Assembly: GCA_021234155.1 (NCBI GenBank)
Contig: JAJEKV010000099.1
Span: 1,326,297-1,390,296, forward strand
Length of the DNA stretch: 64,000 nucleotides
Direction: 5' to 3'
DNA from: Isoetes taiwanensis
Taxonomy: Eukaryota; Streptophyta; Lycopodiopsida; Isoetales; Isoetaceae
The notes below the pieces were generated by a model that worked only from the letters and a program-made list of their open reading frames with translations, did not search any database and had not been told where the DNA came from. A program made the position numbers and the translations under genes. Position 1 is the first letter of the stretch. Each line of letters begins with the position of its first letter. Of the stretch, positions 12,521 to 24,418 are shown piece by piece.

Positions 12521-12789
12521 TTTTCAGCGGTACCTCCTCACGGTGCTCTTCCACCGTAAGGCGAGGCGCTCTCTCACCCGCCAAGCGACAATCTTCGTCG
12601 CCATCAATTTCTTCCGGAGAGGTCCGCGTGACTACACCATGGTTTTGGGACATCTCTACAAAAGGGTAAGGACACCATCCTTCGACGCTGTGTTCTACCT
12701 CATGAAGTTCCGCACATTGTTCGAGAAGCTCATCAAGGGCTCGGTGGTGGTCATTTTCATGGTGACACCACGACGACGCGAAAAATCCT

Positions 12790-13830
12790 TCTAGCCGGGT
12801 ATTATTGGCCCACGCTCTTCAAAGATGCTCACGCCCACGCCTCAAGACGTGTGACGCTTTGCCCCGGTGGGGCGCCCCACGCCCGTGGCGCTCTTCCCTT
12901 GGCGCCGGGCCGCCACGCCACTTCCCTTCGGCAAATGGGGAATGGACTTTGTGGGACCTATAGATCCCTCTAGCGGCACACCTCGCGCCCGATACATTCA
13001 GTTCTCACCGACCACGCCACCAAATGGGGTGGAAGCTTGTGCACTTCCGGACAACACCGCAAAGAAGTACGGCTAGAGTCCTCTATCAACAAATTATCAC
13101 GCTGATTCGCTGCCCCACGAGCTGGTCGCTGGACCGTGGTGTTCATTTCATCAATCATACTATCAAGGAGCCGACGGATTTATCTCGATACATCATCACA
13201 AGAGCACACCTTACTATCCTCAAGGCAATGGGTTGGCGTAAAGCACCAACAAAACTCGGTCACCATTCTCAAGAAAATTTGTGGCGCTTCCCCGCGATTG
13301 ATTGGCGCATTAAAACTTCCTCTTGTTCTTTGGGCCTACAATACTTGTTTCAAGATTGCTCTTGGTCACACTCCTTTTAAATTGGTTTATGGTCGAAGCT
13401 CTCATGCCGTTTGAATACATCCTTCCAACACTTTCCGCTTTTTTCAAGCACGCTCATAATCCACCTGGCTGCACTCAAGGAAAGGGTCTATCAATTAGGA
13501 ACAGTTGGATGAACTTCGACGGGATGCTTATATTCGTGTTCTTCATGGACAACAGTTGCAAAAAATCTTTACATGACAAACGTCAAGAAGACAAAGACAT
13601 TCAAAGAAGGTGATTTGGTTCTTCTTTATGATTCCAGTACAAAATTTTAGGGTAAACTCAAGTTTAGTTGGCTTGGCCCTTATCAAATTGTTCAAGTGGT
13701 CTGACCAAGTGTTTTCCAACTAATTTGAGTTAGATGGCACTCCATTACCTACATTGGTTAATGGTTTTAGATCTCAAAGCATTTCATCACCGAGAAAAGT
13801 GAACATCAACAAGCGAGTAGCGGTTCAAGA
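12790..13830 (+). pseudogene. Family B integrase remnant
   Basis: After an AGYYWP segment of the zinc-binding domain, the core shows PFGKWGMDFVGPIDPS, then LTDHATKW, VDRGVHF, a YYPQGNG-like block, TILKKICGASPR, and LVLWAYNTCFKIALGHTPF with LVYG. The catalytic D, D and E positions are all in recognisable surroundings. The tail (13600-13810) has EGDLVLLYDS and LGPYQIVQVV, the non-chromodomain C-terminal fold of gypsy integrases. Stops and frame changes throughout. Confidence 0.75.
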
Positions 13831-13862
13831 AGCAAACACCACGTAAAGTGACTAGAAAAGGT

Positions 13863-14480
13863 ATATTATATTATAGTGGAGATTTTTACAAAATGTGGGC
13901 GCCCAACTCATATGGGCACCGCCCTACATACAAAACGGGCTCGAGCCCTATTTACTAAGTCCTAAGAGGAAAAACCCTCTACCCGGGTTCGGAGCAGAGG
14001 TGATCTGCGAGGGAGATGGTAGAGGTTACGCTCCGGATCCAGCCAAGGTGCAGAAACCACCTCCATCCGATTGGTCTTTGGGTCGGGATGTTTAGCCATC
14101 CCGGCACACACCAGTCCATCACGCGAATGCCACGGTTTGTGGCCCGAAGATCCGAACAATTCATCTTGCAAGTGATCCCTCGGCGGTTAGTGGGCATGGT
14201 GCAATCTTCGTTCAAGCCCGTGCCAGCGAGCCATACCGGCGCCATCGGATGCCTTCGCTCTCTCGTTCGTCTTATATAGCCCCCTTGAGGCACTCCTTGT
14301 CGACGTGGACCAATCACACAAATCGCCAACGGTTTGCAATGCAAAATTTGTTTCTAAAATGAGAATCTGTTCTCCGCCGCATATCTAGCCATGGTACCTT
14401 CCGACACATTCCTTTTAATGATATCCCACCCGAAGTTGCCAAAGATTAAATGCCATTCCTTCTTTTTCACTTGATCAAAC
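13863..14480. other. GC-richer spacer after family B pol
   Basis: It begins near GTGGGCGCCCAACTCATATGGGC. Frames are open on both strands (13979-14344 minus, 14016-14279 plus), which looks like composition rather than coding. It separates pol from the extra 3' gene and might contain a promoter or splice region for it, but I see no clear signal. Confidence 0.35.
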
Positions 14481-17400
14481 ATTAATGGGTGTCCTTTGCC
14501 ATCTGTCACATCCGATCTTTCTTTCACGCCTCATCCTCACCGTTTCATTACTTCTCCCTTTACGTTTTGGGACTTAGCCAAATTTTGCCTCTCAATACCC
14601 TTCTTGGCATCTTTTGACACTGCACCATCAACGGTTCCGGCCAGACTCTTCATACCTCTTCGCCTCCGGTTGTGCGCCCTAAAACAAACCTTTTCGTTCC
14701 TCTGCGCCTTTGTCCTCAGGTTCTTTCGACTTTCGCCTTCCGCCTTTGGCATCCTCTTCCTTTCGCACATCATTCCCATGGCTGCCCCAAAATTTTCTAC
14801 ACTTACACTTGCTACCAGGAAAAGGATCCGCCCTTTTTGCATCTCAGATCCTTCTTGACGCCCACTTTCCGTGAAGCCCTTGTTGGCCCCAATAAAGAAG
14901 TCATTTGAAAGACACCAGCTTTTACGAATTCTCTCAAATGGAACTTCCGCCCAAATCCGACCCGGTTTGAAGCGGTTCATCGCCAATATCGTTAACACAT
15001 AAGGCTACACCCAGCGCGGGTCGATGGCACCACTATTTCGTTGACTCAACATTTGATTTCTGGAGGTATTTCTATATTCCCTTGCACACCCCTTTGTATA
15101 TCATGGTCCGCTATACGGGATCTCGATGTCACGCGAGTTTGGTGCACCGCTTATCATGCCAATGTCCATCGCCCGACCAATATCGACAGACCTCATGAAA
15201 CCTTTGTTAAATTTCATTGTATGAAAATTCCTTGGGTATTCTATCAAGAACACCCATATCAATAAGCCTTTCTATAACCCGGGTCCTCATCAAGCTACAC
15301 ACTCCAAACACCACATAGATTGGCCCCAAATGATGTTCTATCGTCTTCTCCAAGAAATGGACCGCCCGGTACCACTTCCACTTCTGAAGTTTTCTGTGGG
15401 AGGCCACTTTCAAGCCCTCATCCGCCATTACTTCCCTCCCACACCACCAAATTCTCATACTTCCACTCGGGCCGCTCCCTTCCAATCACTCACCAAGTTG
15501 GCACTTCTCGCCCGACTTCCGGGTCATGTCCACAAGCCACACCCATGTCACCGCTCTCCTCCTCTCGCTACACCATCCACTTCACACCATTTTTCCCAAA
15601 CATCCCAAACCAGGCAAATGCAAGCTCCACCACCACAACACCCACGCCGGTTGTTGTATCAAGATCGCCAGGATGCTCAAGCCGCCGCTCTCAAGTTACA
15701 AGAATCCCAAGACGCTCTTATGAGTTGCGGGGTTCAACGGGCACTAGAGGCCTCGATGCGGTACACCGGGACCTTCAAGCTGCGAATCGCCCAAGTTGCA
15801 ACTTTTGAGGCCAAACTTCAAGACAAGCATGAAGCTCTCTTACAGCTCATGCAGATCTCAAAAAGTACACACGCCAAGTCAGCCAACTCACAGATCAGCA
15901 GGCTCAGCTCCGGTCGTAAATTCAGACTTTATTGGAGCACAACAAGTCCAAAGCCGCTCTCTCGAGTACCAAGGACGCCGAGATATTGCTAAACTCAATG
16001 CCTTGTACTCCGAGGCGTGTGAAAATTTCAGCACTCAAGTTCAAAATCTTTCAGCCCGACGCTCAAAGTCGCTTCCTTGACGGCTCAGCTTTCTTCACGT
16101 GACCTCTCGGCTCACCTCTCTTCAAGATCAGCTTACGAGGTGCGTAAAACGAAGATCTTGGATGACGCCGGAGATTGCCGCGGTTTGATCTCAATACACC
16201 GGGAAATCTACTTCCTGTGTCAACACTTCGAAAGCGGAACGGGTCCCGGATCGGCCACCGCCGCCGAAAGGGACAACCGGATCCGCGTGATCTCGAACAA
16301 CAACCGCAAAGAAGTTATTCGGGCCACGATGAGGCTCAAGCAAAACTTGACGCCAAAACCGCCATTCTTCACGTAATTCTGTTGACTTCAGTTCCCTCCT
16401 CGCTATCGACTATGTGGTTTGCTCGACGCCACCTCTTCCTTCGGTGGCATGCGTGAGATGGCCCCGCGTGGATATTCCCCCGGCGCAAGTGCATTTTTTC
16501 TTGGTTGGCTTAACTCTCCATTGAAGACAAAGGGTTGTGCTTTGTGCCCTTGTCGCCTTTTGATCTCATACTGCGTGCGATCCGGACTTTATCACCTTGA
16601 GTGGTTCAGCCCATGGCTTACATATTTCATGATTTCTATCCGGGTGATACGGGGAACACTTTGGAAATGGGCCACGCCGGCTTTTAAAGGGGTGACCCCC
16701 TGCGTGCAATGGGTACCGAGGGATAACAATCCATATCTTGGATCCCGCCGGACCCAAACTCTTCATCGAGGAGTACATGCCCGAGCTTGCAACTCATTTA
16801 TCTCTCGGCTTGGCCGAGCGGCCGCAACAAATCGGGGAAGTATCTAGGACATCGAGGATCTTCCCTATGCACAAATTTATATGCGACACCTCGGCTGGTT
16901 ACAATCGATTCATTAGCTCGTTGGATAGCAAGGCGGTCCCCACGGGATGGGATAGCCCTCTCCCAACTCAACTCTCCGCTTCTCTTTGGGATCGTTGGTG
17001 TCGGGGCTCTTGATCCAGATCTTGTCGATCAATTCGTGGAGACCGCTAAAGAACCCACACCCACGGGCATGGTTCCTTCTCCCTATGCTTCCCCTGGGCG
17101 CCTCCACGCCCGGGTTCTGACTTCCGATTGGCGCCTTCCTTTTGGACCAAGGTCATGGATGGTCATGTAGCCGGACACCACCTCAGATCTCGGCGGATCT
17201 CCTGGGATCCACGCTTTGTTTGCCGCCACATTGGGAAGAAGGTGCCACTCTAGACAACACCACCAATTGGATCTACATTGCTAATGGCGTGGTTGGCAAC
17301 GGCGCGGATGCGCTTCATGGTCTCGACACCTTCTTGCGGAATGCCTCCACCTCACGATCCTACGGCCCATCTTCAAAGCAGGATTTTTTGCTGCTCTCAA

Positions 17401-17640
17401 ATGCATTTTGCTAAGCTCCTTAAATCGGCGCGCCCCATTTTTCATCACCAATCCGAATGCGGTGTCGGTGCCTTTGGCCTTCGGACTGTCTCCTCATGGA
17501 ATGTCGATTACATTTCCTCGACGCCCACGCCCTTGAAGACATGGTGCGCTCTCGCTTTCTTATTGATGCCGATCCCGCCCTTGGCCAAAACACACCTCAA
17601 GCTCTTCAATCCGCCAAGATCTCATAAGCCGGTACCATAA
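14480..17640 (+). pseudogene. Extra gene region of family B downstream of pol (aORF/env-position), coiled coil
   Basis: After a start at 14779 (MAAPKFSTLTLATRKRI) the sequence can be followed through shifting frames: TFREALVGPNKEV, a GLKRFIANI block near 14965, then about 15660-16000 a heptad-like Gln/Leu/Ala/Lys-rich stretch (QDAQAAALKLQESQDAL, FEAKLQDKHEALLQLMQ, QVSQLTDQQAQLRS) that predicts a long coiled coil, then FIEEYMPELATHLSLG near 16760. This position, after pol and before the polypurine tract, is where Athila elements carry an env-like gene and some Tat elements an additional ORF. I see no convincing signal peptide or membrane span, so an env protein is not supported. Function unknown; no intact frame. 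Confidence 0.5.
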
Positions 17641-17734
17641 TGGTGCGTCCTCCTCCCCGTGAGGATCACTTTTCAAACCGATGGCTTCAGCCCTCGAAGC
17701 GCTTCCTCCTTTTTCTTCACTCACGAGGTGTCGT

Positions 17735-17745
17735 TTGGTGGGGAG
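17735..17745 (+). other. Polypurine tract of family B
   Basis: The short G-rich run TTTGGTGGGGAG immediately precedes the TGTTG start of the 3' LTR. This is the expected primer site for plus-strand DNA synthesis. Confidence 0.6.
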
Positions 17746-18332
17746 TGTTGAATCTGTGCCTCGGTACACATGACTATTCATGCATCACGACAGACCAGGT
17801 CAAGCTCAAGGATCCTCGGTCAGCCACGGGTCCGGACATCAAGGCTCATGAAGACCAAGCGGCCGGACCACTGATCAAAGCCTTTGAGTACGTCAACAAG
17901 AGCCCTTCGAGACAAGTAATGACTCGTCACCGCGGCGTCGGCGTCGGGCGTGATTCTAGGCACTTCAAGAGGCACGCCAACATTCTGCACCTGAATCGGG
18001 CCTCCTTCCGGAGTAAACGCAGAGATCAGTCGAGTGTCTATATTGGGCCCAAGGCCATTGTACTATATATATGAGTAGAGTTAGCACATAAGTTTTTAGA
18101 TGAGTTTTTGAGTCTTGTCTCCTTCAGTTTTTCTCTATTATTAGTAGAGCTCATGTATTTTCATCATTGATATCAAGGAAGCTTATCATCTTTCTCTCAT
18201 TTGTTCTGTCTTCTTCTCTTTCTTCTCTTCTTGCAAATCCCGCGTGACATAGTCCCCCGGACTCTCCTGTTAGATCCACGGGTCCTCACAGAGGGCTGTC
18301 TTCCAGGAGTTCCCGAACCCAGACCCCAAACA
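17746..18332 (+). repeat. 3' LTR of family B
   Basis: It begins TGTTGAATCTGTGCC and ends GACCCCAAACA, directly followed by the CTCCT duplication at 18333-18337. It is collinear with 7286-7861 but with several small indels, which implies an insertion of some age. The TATTGGGCCCAAGGCCATTG block recurs at about 18040. Confidence 0.85.
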
Positions 18333-18337
18333 CTCCT

Positions 18338-18905
18338 TCCTAAATCAAGTCCCCCCCTCCCCCCCTTCTTCCAAATGGAAATTGATGATCACGAAGAGTT
18401 CGAAGTCTCTAAGTTTATTTGTCGGCGGTTGATTAAGGAAGGACGTTCTCCAACTGATCGAACCTGGGAATGACGTTATACATTGTCAGTGATTGTATTA
18501 GGAAAAAATATTTTCCAAGTGGATGGAACGTGGAAACGACATTAATGGATAAGCCAAGTCCAAGTACTCCAGCTCTAGCTCCGAAAACGTGTTGCCATCA
18601 TCGAAAGGGGATGGTATAATGACCATATAGGTATTATATTATTCATACATATAAAGATGGTTGTCACGCGGAACTTATTAGTTACAAGACATATACCTTT
18701 TCTTAATGAGCTGCCAATACTTTTTAGACATTCCCTTCCGTCTTGTTCGTATACATTTTTAGGAGGTCCTTCAAGAACCTACATACATGTGCAACACTTG
18801 GCGGGATCTCATCCTTTGGAGGGAGCGATCCTGGTTGTTGGTTTTGAAGTCAAGATCTATATATAGAGGGGCCTCATTCTTGTCAAACCATTCCGGTGCA
18901 ATGCT
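18338..18905 (+). pseudogene. Family A copy 2 resumes: chromodomain-like tail and truncated 3' LTR
   Basis: Right after the target duplication, 18373-18473 reads MEIDDHEEFEVSKFICRRL..TDRTWE, the continuation of the integrase tail left at 7285. The polypurine run GAAAGGGGA then precedes an LTR starting at 18612 (TGGTATAATGACC) that matches the family A LTRs (AAGATGGTTGTCACGCGG at 18655, the CATTCTTGTCAAACCATTCC block at 18870). LTR similarity fades near 18905, so the far end is truncated or replaced. Confidence 0.7.
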
Positions 18906-19177
18906 AGTTTCAGGGTTCAAGCATGGAATTGGGGGCCAATTTTTGTGTCTTGGACTCATAGTGCATCATGGGTGCTTTCTTGAACTTCAATGAAATATTT
19001 AACCCGTTAATAAGAAAATTTGACGAGTCCTTTTTTCACAGAGTGGAAAACCAAAATCTCCCAATTAGCAAGTCCGTTGGCCATGTCCTTGATCCAATTC
19101 TGTGGGATGGTTCTCCGACTTTTTGGCGGATTCTTCCAGCTCCAAATCATTTTCAAAAAATTTGATGGAAAATTTCT

Positions 19178-21804
19178 TTGTTTTGGAAAATTTCCATAGC
19201 TCTTGGCTTGGAAGTCAATGGATTTTGTTTCCCTCTATGCAGGCGAATTTACATCTCGCGGTATGACATGCACGCTCAAATTTCCATTGATCTGAAGGCA
19301 CCTCAGGTAATATCATCTCTAGTTTCAAATGATAAAATTACTGGAACTTGTGCAACAAGCAATGGTTACAGCAAGGTCTGCAATTGTACATCTCCTAACA
19401 CTACATGTCGAAGAATATTAGATGCCAAAAAGAAATTGCAGAGGAAGAAGAAGATGGATTCTAAAAAGTTTGCCCTTCAATCAGACAAATGCACAGAAGG
19501 ATTGACCACTAGGAAGAATCAAAGGCTCTCCAAGGTTATTGTGGATGAGGTATGCTTGAATTTGAATTCCAATGATAGAAAGGAAGTCATATCTTGGGCA
19601 GCTGAACAATTACTTGAATTTGACATCATTGGGAATAAGGCACTTAATGTATACAAGCATGTTGTTGACAACGTGAAGGAGACTCTTCAAAGCAAGGTCA
19701 TCTACTTTGATGATGGCTGTCAATTCATGTAGCGATCGATCAGCGGTTGCAAAAGCCTTGAACATGAAGAGAAGGGTTGTCTATCCTGCATTGGACAAAA
19801 GGAAGCATGCTAAATTTGGAGGACCTTGGTCCATATTCAAGAGGAAGAACAGATCTGATAGACTTTCTGATTCGGACCATGGCAAGCTAAATAACTTTTA
19901 GATTTCTAAAACTAGAGTCTCTCCAAATAAAAGGCAAGTGATTAAATTAAGGAGACATATTAACGGTCAAAAAATAGCAAGCATCCCATTCACTTACTAG
20001 AAGAGACACAGATATGTAATTGCTTGTTATCTTTTGTTAGAAATAATACTTCTTATCTTACATTTTATTCCTTGAATTGCAGGTCATATTTTATAGAAGA
20101 TTCAAGCATCAATATCAAGACATGAAGATAGGGCTGAGGTTGTTTGAAGCCTAAGTTTGTCAAACGGCTTAAGGAAAGGGAAACATGTTGTTGTATTTAT
20201 CACATGAGAATGGAGTTTGTTAGGCAAGCAATTAATAAGGTAAGACGTGATAACATTCACGGTCCAAGTTGTACATGCAAGTGTGCTATTTGTGGTCCAG
20301 ACCCAACTTGTGCAGCAAGCGAACACACCTTCAATAGTGTTAGTGACATGTGGAGATCTATGGTGTGTACTAAGAAAGAGACTGCAAATTGGCATAACTC
20401 TAAGTGTTTGACTATGGTATGATGATTGTGGGGTGAAATCATTCCAGAAATGTCCGAAAGAAAAGAGGAAGACAATGAAATTAGATTGGAAGGACTTTGA
20501 GAATGTAACTATTCTATCATTTCATGGAGAGCCTCCTTACATTTGTAATCAATTTCCTTTTGTCCATCGAATAGTTAATTCTGATTTGTCAGGATATTTG
20601 CCCTCTATGTTTTTGTGGAATGATCTAGGATTGACCAATTGACCGAATACATGTTTTGGCTAATGCATGCATGGCTGAATAGTCTATTATGTGACAGCTC
20701 AAAGAAATTTTTGTAAAGGATGTAGGCAAAGGGGGGAAACCAATTGTCAAATCCAAGGATGTGATGAAATTGGCTTACAAGAACACTTCATTATGAGTTT
20801 GTGGAGCATGCAGATGCAGTCATAAAGCAATTCATTGCTCACGATTATATGGCACGGTGGTAGACGTCTCAGTTTAAGTGATGTTTGCAAACATTCCCAG
20901 AAGACACGATTGTGTTTGTCATTGACTTCGTCGAGAATTATACACTCAAAATTCAGCAAGAGATCCAAACAATGCATTGGAGAAATGATCAATGTTCAAT
21001 ACTTGTGCACATCCCTTACAGACATACAAAGGAAGGTGAAGTTCCTAATCTTATCGTTGGTGATCGCAAACTTCTGAAAGAAAGTTATTTTTACATATCA
21101 GACGATTGAGAGCATGACACTTTATTCATACAACATTGCCTCCAAAAGTATGCTGATTATTTGATAAGTAAAGGTCTAAAATATTCAAAAGATATTTTCT
21201 AGTCTGATGGATGTGTATCACAGTTCAAATCCTCGAGGGCCTTTTACTATTTAGGAAGGCTTTATCAAGCTAATGATGTAAAGATTGGTTGAAATTTTTT
21301 TTTACGTCATGCCATGACAAAGGGGAACATGCACTGGGCTATCATAAAGAGGATACTAATAAGTAAGATGCTGAAGCGGGATAGTACACCTCTTAGGAAT
21401 GCTGAGGATGCAGTTCATTTCTTGGTTTTGTATTTTAGAATGAAGAGGCGCACCAAAGACAACAATATCATTAGGTATGTTGGGTTCAGAAGCATGATTG
21501 GCATGGAAATACATTAAATTATTTCTTACCTATGCTGAAAATCTTTCATTTCTCCATGTTGCTAATGTAGTCTTCGTTTATGCACAGGTTATTTTGGCTT
21601 GTAAATGTAGGTGGCGCTTGCAAGAGGATAAAATATGACTGTGATACTTTGAAGGGGACCCAAAAGATCCATACTACCAGACCAATTTGTCGAGATAGGC
21701 CTACTATGGTGGCTTACAGAGCTTTGTTTTGCTTGTCCCTAGTCTATTTGAGCTATCATAAAAGGAGGCATCCAATACCTACAAACAACCTTATTGGAAA
21801 ATAA
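19178..21804 (+). pseudogene. Decayed transposase-like gene (DDE-type candidate, superfamily not assigned)
   Basis: Successive plus-strand frames cover a conserved architecture. A basic N-terminal part (19200-19735) comes first. A Cys-rich block follows at 20144-20422, with CCCIYH-M-R-M-E, then C-T-C-K-C-A-I-C and C..W....C.K. Next is a core with VIDFVENYTLKIQQEIQ-MHW (20915-20980), SYFYISDD (21080), SDGCVSQFKS (21200-21232), a GN-MHWAIIK block (21325) and GTQKIHTTRP (21655). Asp in VIDF, Asp in SDGC and an acidic residue further on could be a DDE/DDD triad. I recall unannotated plant proteins with this SDG-C-SQFK architecture, but a family name would be a guess. Stops (for example after 21108 and 21201) and frameshifts make it a pseudogene; some gaps, such as TTGCAG at about 20080, look like real introns. 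Confidence 0.5.
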
Positions 21805-22444
21805 AAGAATTGTTGTACTGAAGTTTGACCGTACGGATAATGAACAATCATAAATCCCTTCCTTGTAACATTCATATAGTCTTTTTTTAGCTGTGTAAAT
21901 TCCATGGCATCAGATATCTCTTTACATGGTATCAGAAAGGCATCATAACCATAGATTTAAAAAGCAATGATGGCTTGCTTTTTCTTGCCCTTGCAGCCTT
22001 TCCTGCTTGGCTTTCTTCAACCCTTTGGTTATTGATCAGTTTTATGATTAGATCATAAGTAGTTTTGTAGCTTCTGCAAAGTTTTGTGCATTACCCCAGA
22101 GCAGAGATATTTACACCAAAGCAGACATACAGAGGCCTTGTAATTTTTTGTTAAGGGAGTTGCTTTGTTCGTTATATTATTAACTGAACTACTGTAATTC
22201 CCTAAAGCTTATGCATTGGCCTTGTATGCATTGTTCCAAAAGATTTAGGCCACTAGTTTGAGTGCATAAAAGATGTTATCTAAATAAAAGGGAGAAAATC
22301 ATGCTCCATAATATATCATTGTATGCTAGGCTCCTTCCTGTCAAAACAACAACACATACAAGAGCTGCACACAAGACAAAATTGCTACTTATGTATGACA
22401 TAATTAAAATAAGTAGCAGTATGTTTTGCTGGCTGTAATACAAT

Positions 22445-24418
22445 TCAAGCTTTGGATCTAGTGAACTGCGCCAAGGTCATGTCGTCATCATCATCATCTA
22501 TATCTGGACCATTTATGCTAAGTTGTGCATTAACTTGAGGTATAACTTCAGGAATTTGAACATCTGCAACAACTTGAGAAATAGGAGCATGGGAATCCTT
22601 CACAAGCTCAATAACTGCTGGCAATGTATCAAGTAAGTTCAATACAGGTGCAATTTGAGAATTGCCACATGCATTTTGTTACATGGAGTAGAAAGGGTTT
22701 TGAGAAAACCAAAGGCTGTGAATCTTACTAGAGTTCCAAGATTCTGTCTTGAAGCTGGAAATCACACCTAGTTTGCAAATTTAACATGTTAGCCAAATAA
22801 GACTACTTATTAAGAAATAAAGTGCATTACTTATGTTTGAAGCTGTGTTTAAAGTTCTGTTCGTAACTAATTGAGTGTCCTTAGCTGCTTCTTTGAGGGC
22901 TTTAATTTGAGTTTCTTTAATGGCTATTGTAACGGTTTCAAGTATTGTTGGCTTTATGGTTTGTTGCATCCCACGTTTCTTAATAGTCTTTGCATCCAGT
23001 TTTTTTTTATCTTGCCTTTCACTTGCTTTAGCTTACTAGTGTTTGCTGTTGTCACAGAAAACTGCAAACGTGTTAAAATCCTCTTTCTTCCCAACTTAAC
23101 AAACTTAGGTCCTTCAGCACATACTTGTTGCACATTCAGATCTTGTGGCAGACTATTGGGACATCTCTGATCATTTGATAGTGCATCTTCACGTGCATCT
23201 TCATCTGCTACACGAGAGAAAACATATTTCAATTAGAAATCAGAAACTTAAAAGTAGAAACATGTCAACAAATTACTTGCATTGGTATTACCAGCTTGAG
23301 CATCACAATTCAAGCACTCAGCAGCACTTACATGCTGCTTTTTAGTCTTCACTAGCAAACCATCTTTGCCAAAAGTAAAGCAAGTCAGATTTTTAACTAA
23401 ATATCAAAATATAAACTAGATACTAACCCAAGGCAGAAATATGAACTGAAGCCTCCGTATTTGAGCATGCAGCACACTATCTTGCTGCTTCTTTCTTTTA
23501 ATTCCTGATACAAGTGAAAGTAAAGGAATTAATTTACATAGTGGTATCATAGATATGTGGGAGGATAATTTTACCTATCTGCCGTTTGACAGTAGCAGGC
23601 ATTTGAGGACGTCTTCTCACTCTTAATTTTCGTGGACTAGTGTATTCAACATCTTCAGCATCAAACTCTGCCGAAGCTTCTTTGCTAGCATTTTCGTATC
23701 ACTAACAATGTTGGATATAACCCAATTCTGTATAGAAATCTTTAGGTACATCTAATTTGCACACGTAACATTGCAAGTTCTCTATACACTTGTGGAAGCA
23801 GAAGAGATGGAATTTGTAACCACAAGCTAATTGACATGCAAGGAGTAATCTGCACAGAAGGCCATGCCCAAAATCAAACAACCCGATACCACATCTGCAA
23901 ATGGCCAATTCCCAGTTATAGATATGATAAAGATACTAGTTACAAAGTTGGCTTTCAAATGCTGCAGGTTTGAAATATTAGTTTACAAGTCTGCCTGTGC
24001 TTCAACCTTAATTGTGATCAACATGTTCAGGTGGCCAATGGCATCTTCTACTTCCTGCGTATTATTTGCAGATTCCTTGTTCTTCAAGAGGGAAAGCAGA
24101 GTAAGTCCCAACAATTTCTCTTCATTTCTTAACTTTGATAGAGCTACATCCGCTTAAGACAGATTTCTTACAACGCTTGCAAATTTTCCTTGAACTCCTT
24201 GATGTTTTTGCAAGTAGATGTAGTTGTGCAGCATGAAGGCAACCTTTTGTTTCGACCAGATGCATCTGCTTTTCCTTCAACTGATTTTGCAATGTCAGAA
24301 CTTCCTCACTAAACAAGTTCAAATTTGCTTCCAAACGAGATATAGAATTGGAAATGTTGGAATAAGCCATTTGTTCCTTCACAGTCCTACTCTGGTTATT
24401 CCTCATTGAAATTTGCAT
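22445..24418 (-). CDS. Unrecognised multi-exon gene: coiled coil plus Cys/His cluster
   Basis: An ATG at 24418 opens a heptad-rich helix (ISRLEANLNLFSEEVLTLQ), with a plausible donor (CGTT|GTAAGA) at 24172. A second coding block about 23986-24118 continues the coiled coil (EVEDAIGHLNMLITIKVEA). A third, about 23702-23890, follows TTTGCAG and has a Cys/His cluster: C-G-I-G, C-R-L, C-Q-L-A-C-G, H-L-F-C-F-H-K-C, C-Y-V-C-K, which could bind zinc. Lys/Arg-rich blocks follow at about 23580-23700, 23290-23370 and 22990-23215. The last block (22445-22642) ends in an Asp run and MTLAQFTRSKA then stop. One frame break inside an A8 run near 23000 joins two compatible blocks and may be real decay. It converges on the transposase-like gene, so it may be the partner gene of one transposon or a host gene. 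I do not recognise the family. Confidence 0.4.

Larger units (their letters stand above)
7286..18332 (+). mobile_element. 11-kb Ty3/gypsy element (family B), non-chromovirus type, nested in family A
   Basis: Two related direct repeats (7286-7861 and 17746-18332) both start with TGTT and end with CCAAACA. The element is flanked by CTCCT at 7281-7285 and again at 18333-18337, a textbook 5-bp target-site duplication. Inside, in order on the plus strand, are gag with a CCHC knuckle, aspartic protease, RT, RNase H, integrase without a chromodomain, and a further ~3.9 kb before the 3' LTR. The order, the large size and the extra 3' region fit the Tat/Athila side of plant Ty3/gypsy. Every gene is broken by frameshifts, so it depended on other copies or died long ago. 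No clear tRNA primer site is visible after 7861. Confidence 0.9.

Noticed and set aside
13979-14344. 121-codon minus-strand frame inside family B
   Set aside because: No homology, opposite strand to every other family B gene, and matched by an equally open plus-strand frame.
14537-14998. 153-codon minus-strand frame
   Set aside because: Antisense of the extra gene region; Lys/Arg-rich only because the sense strand is Ser/Phe/Leu-rich.
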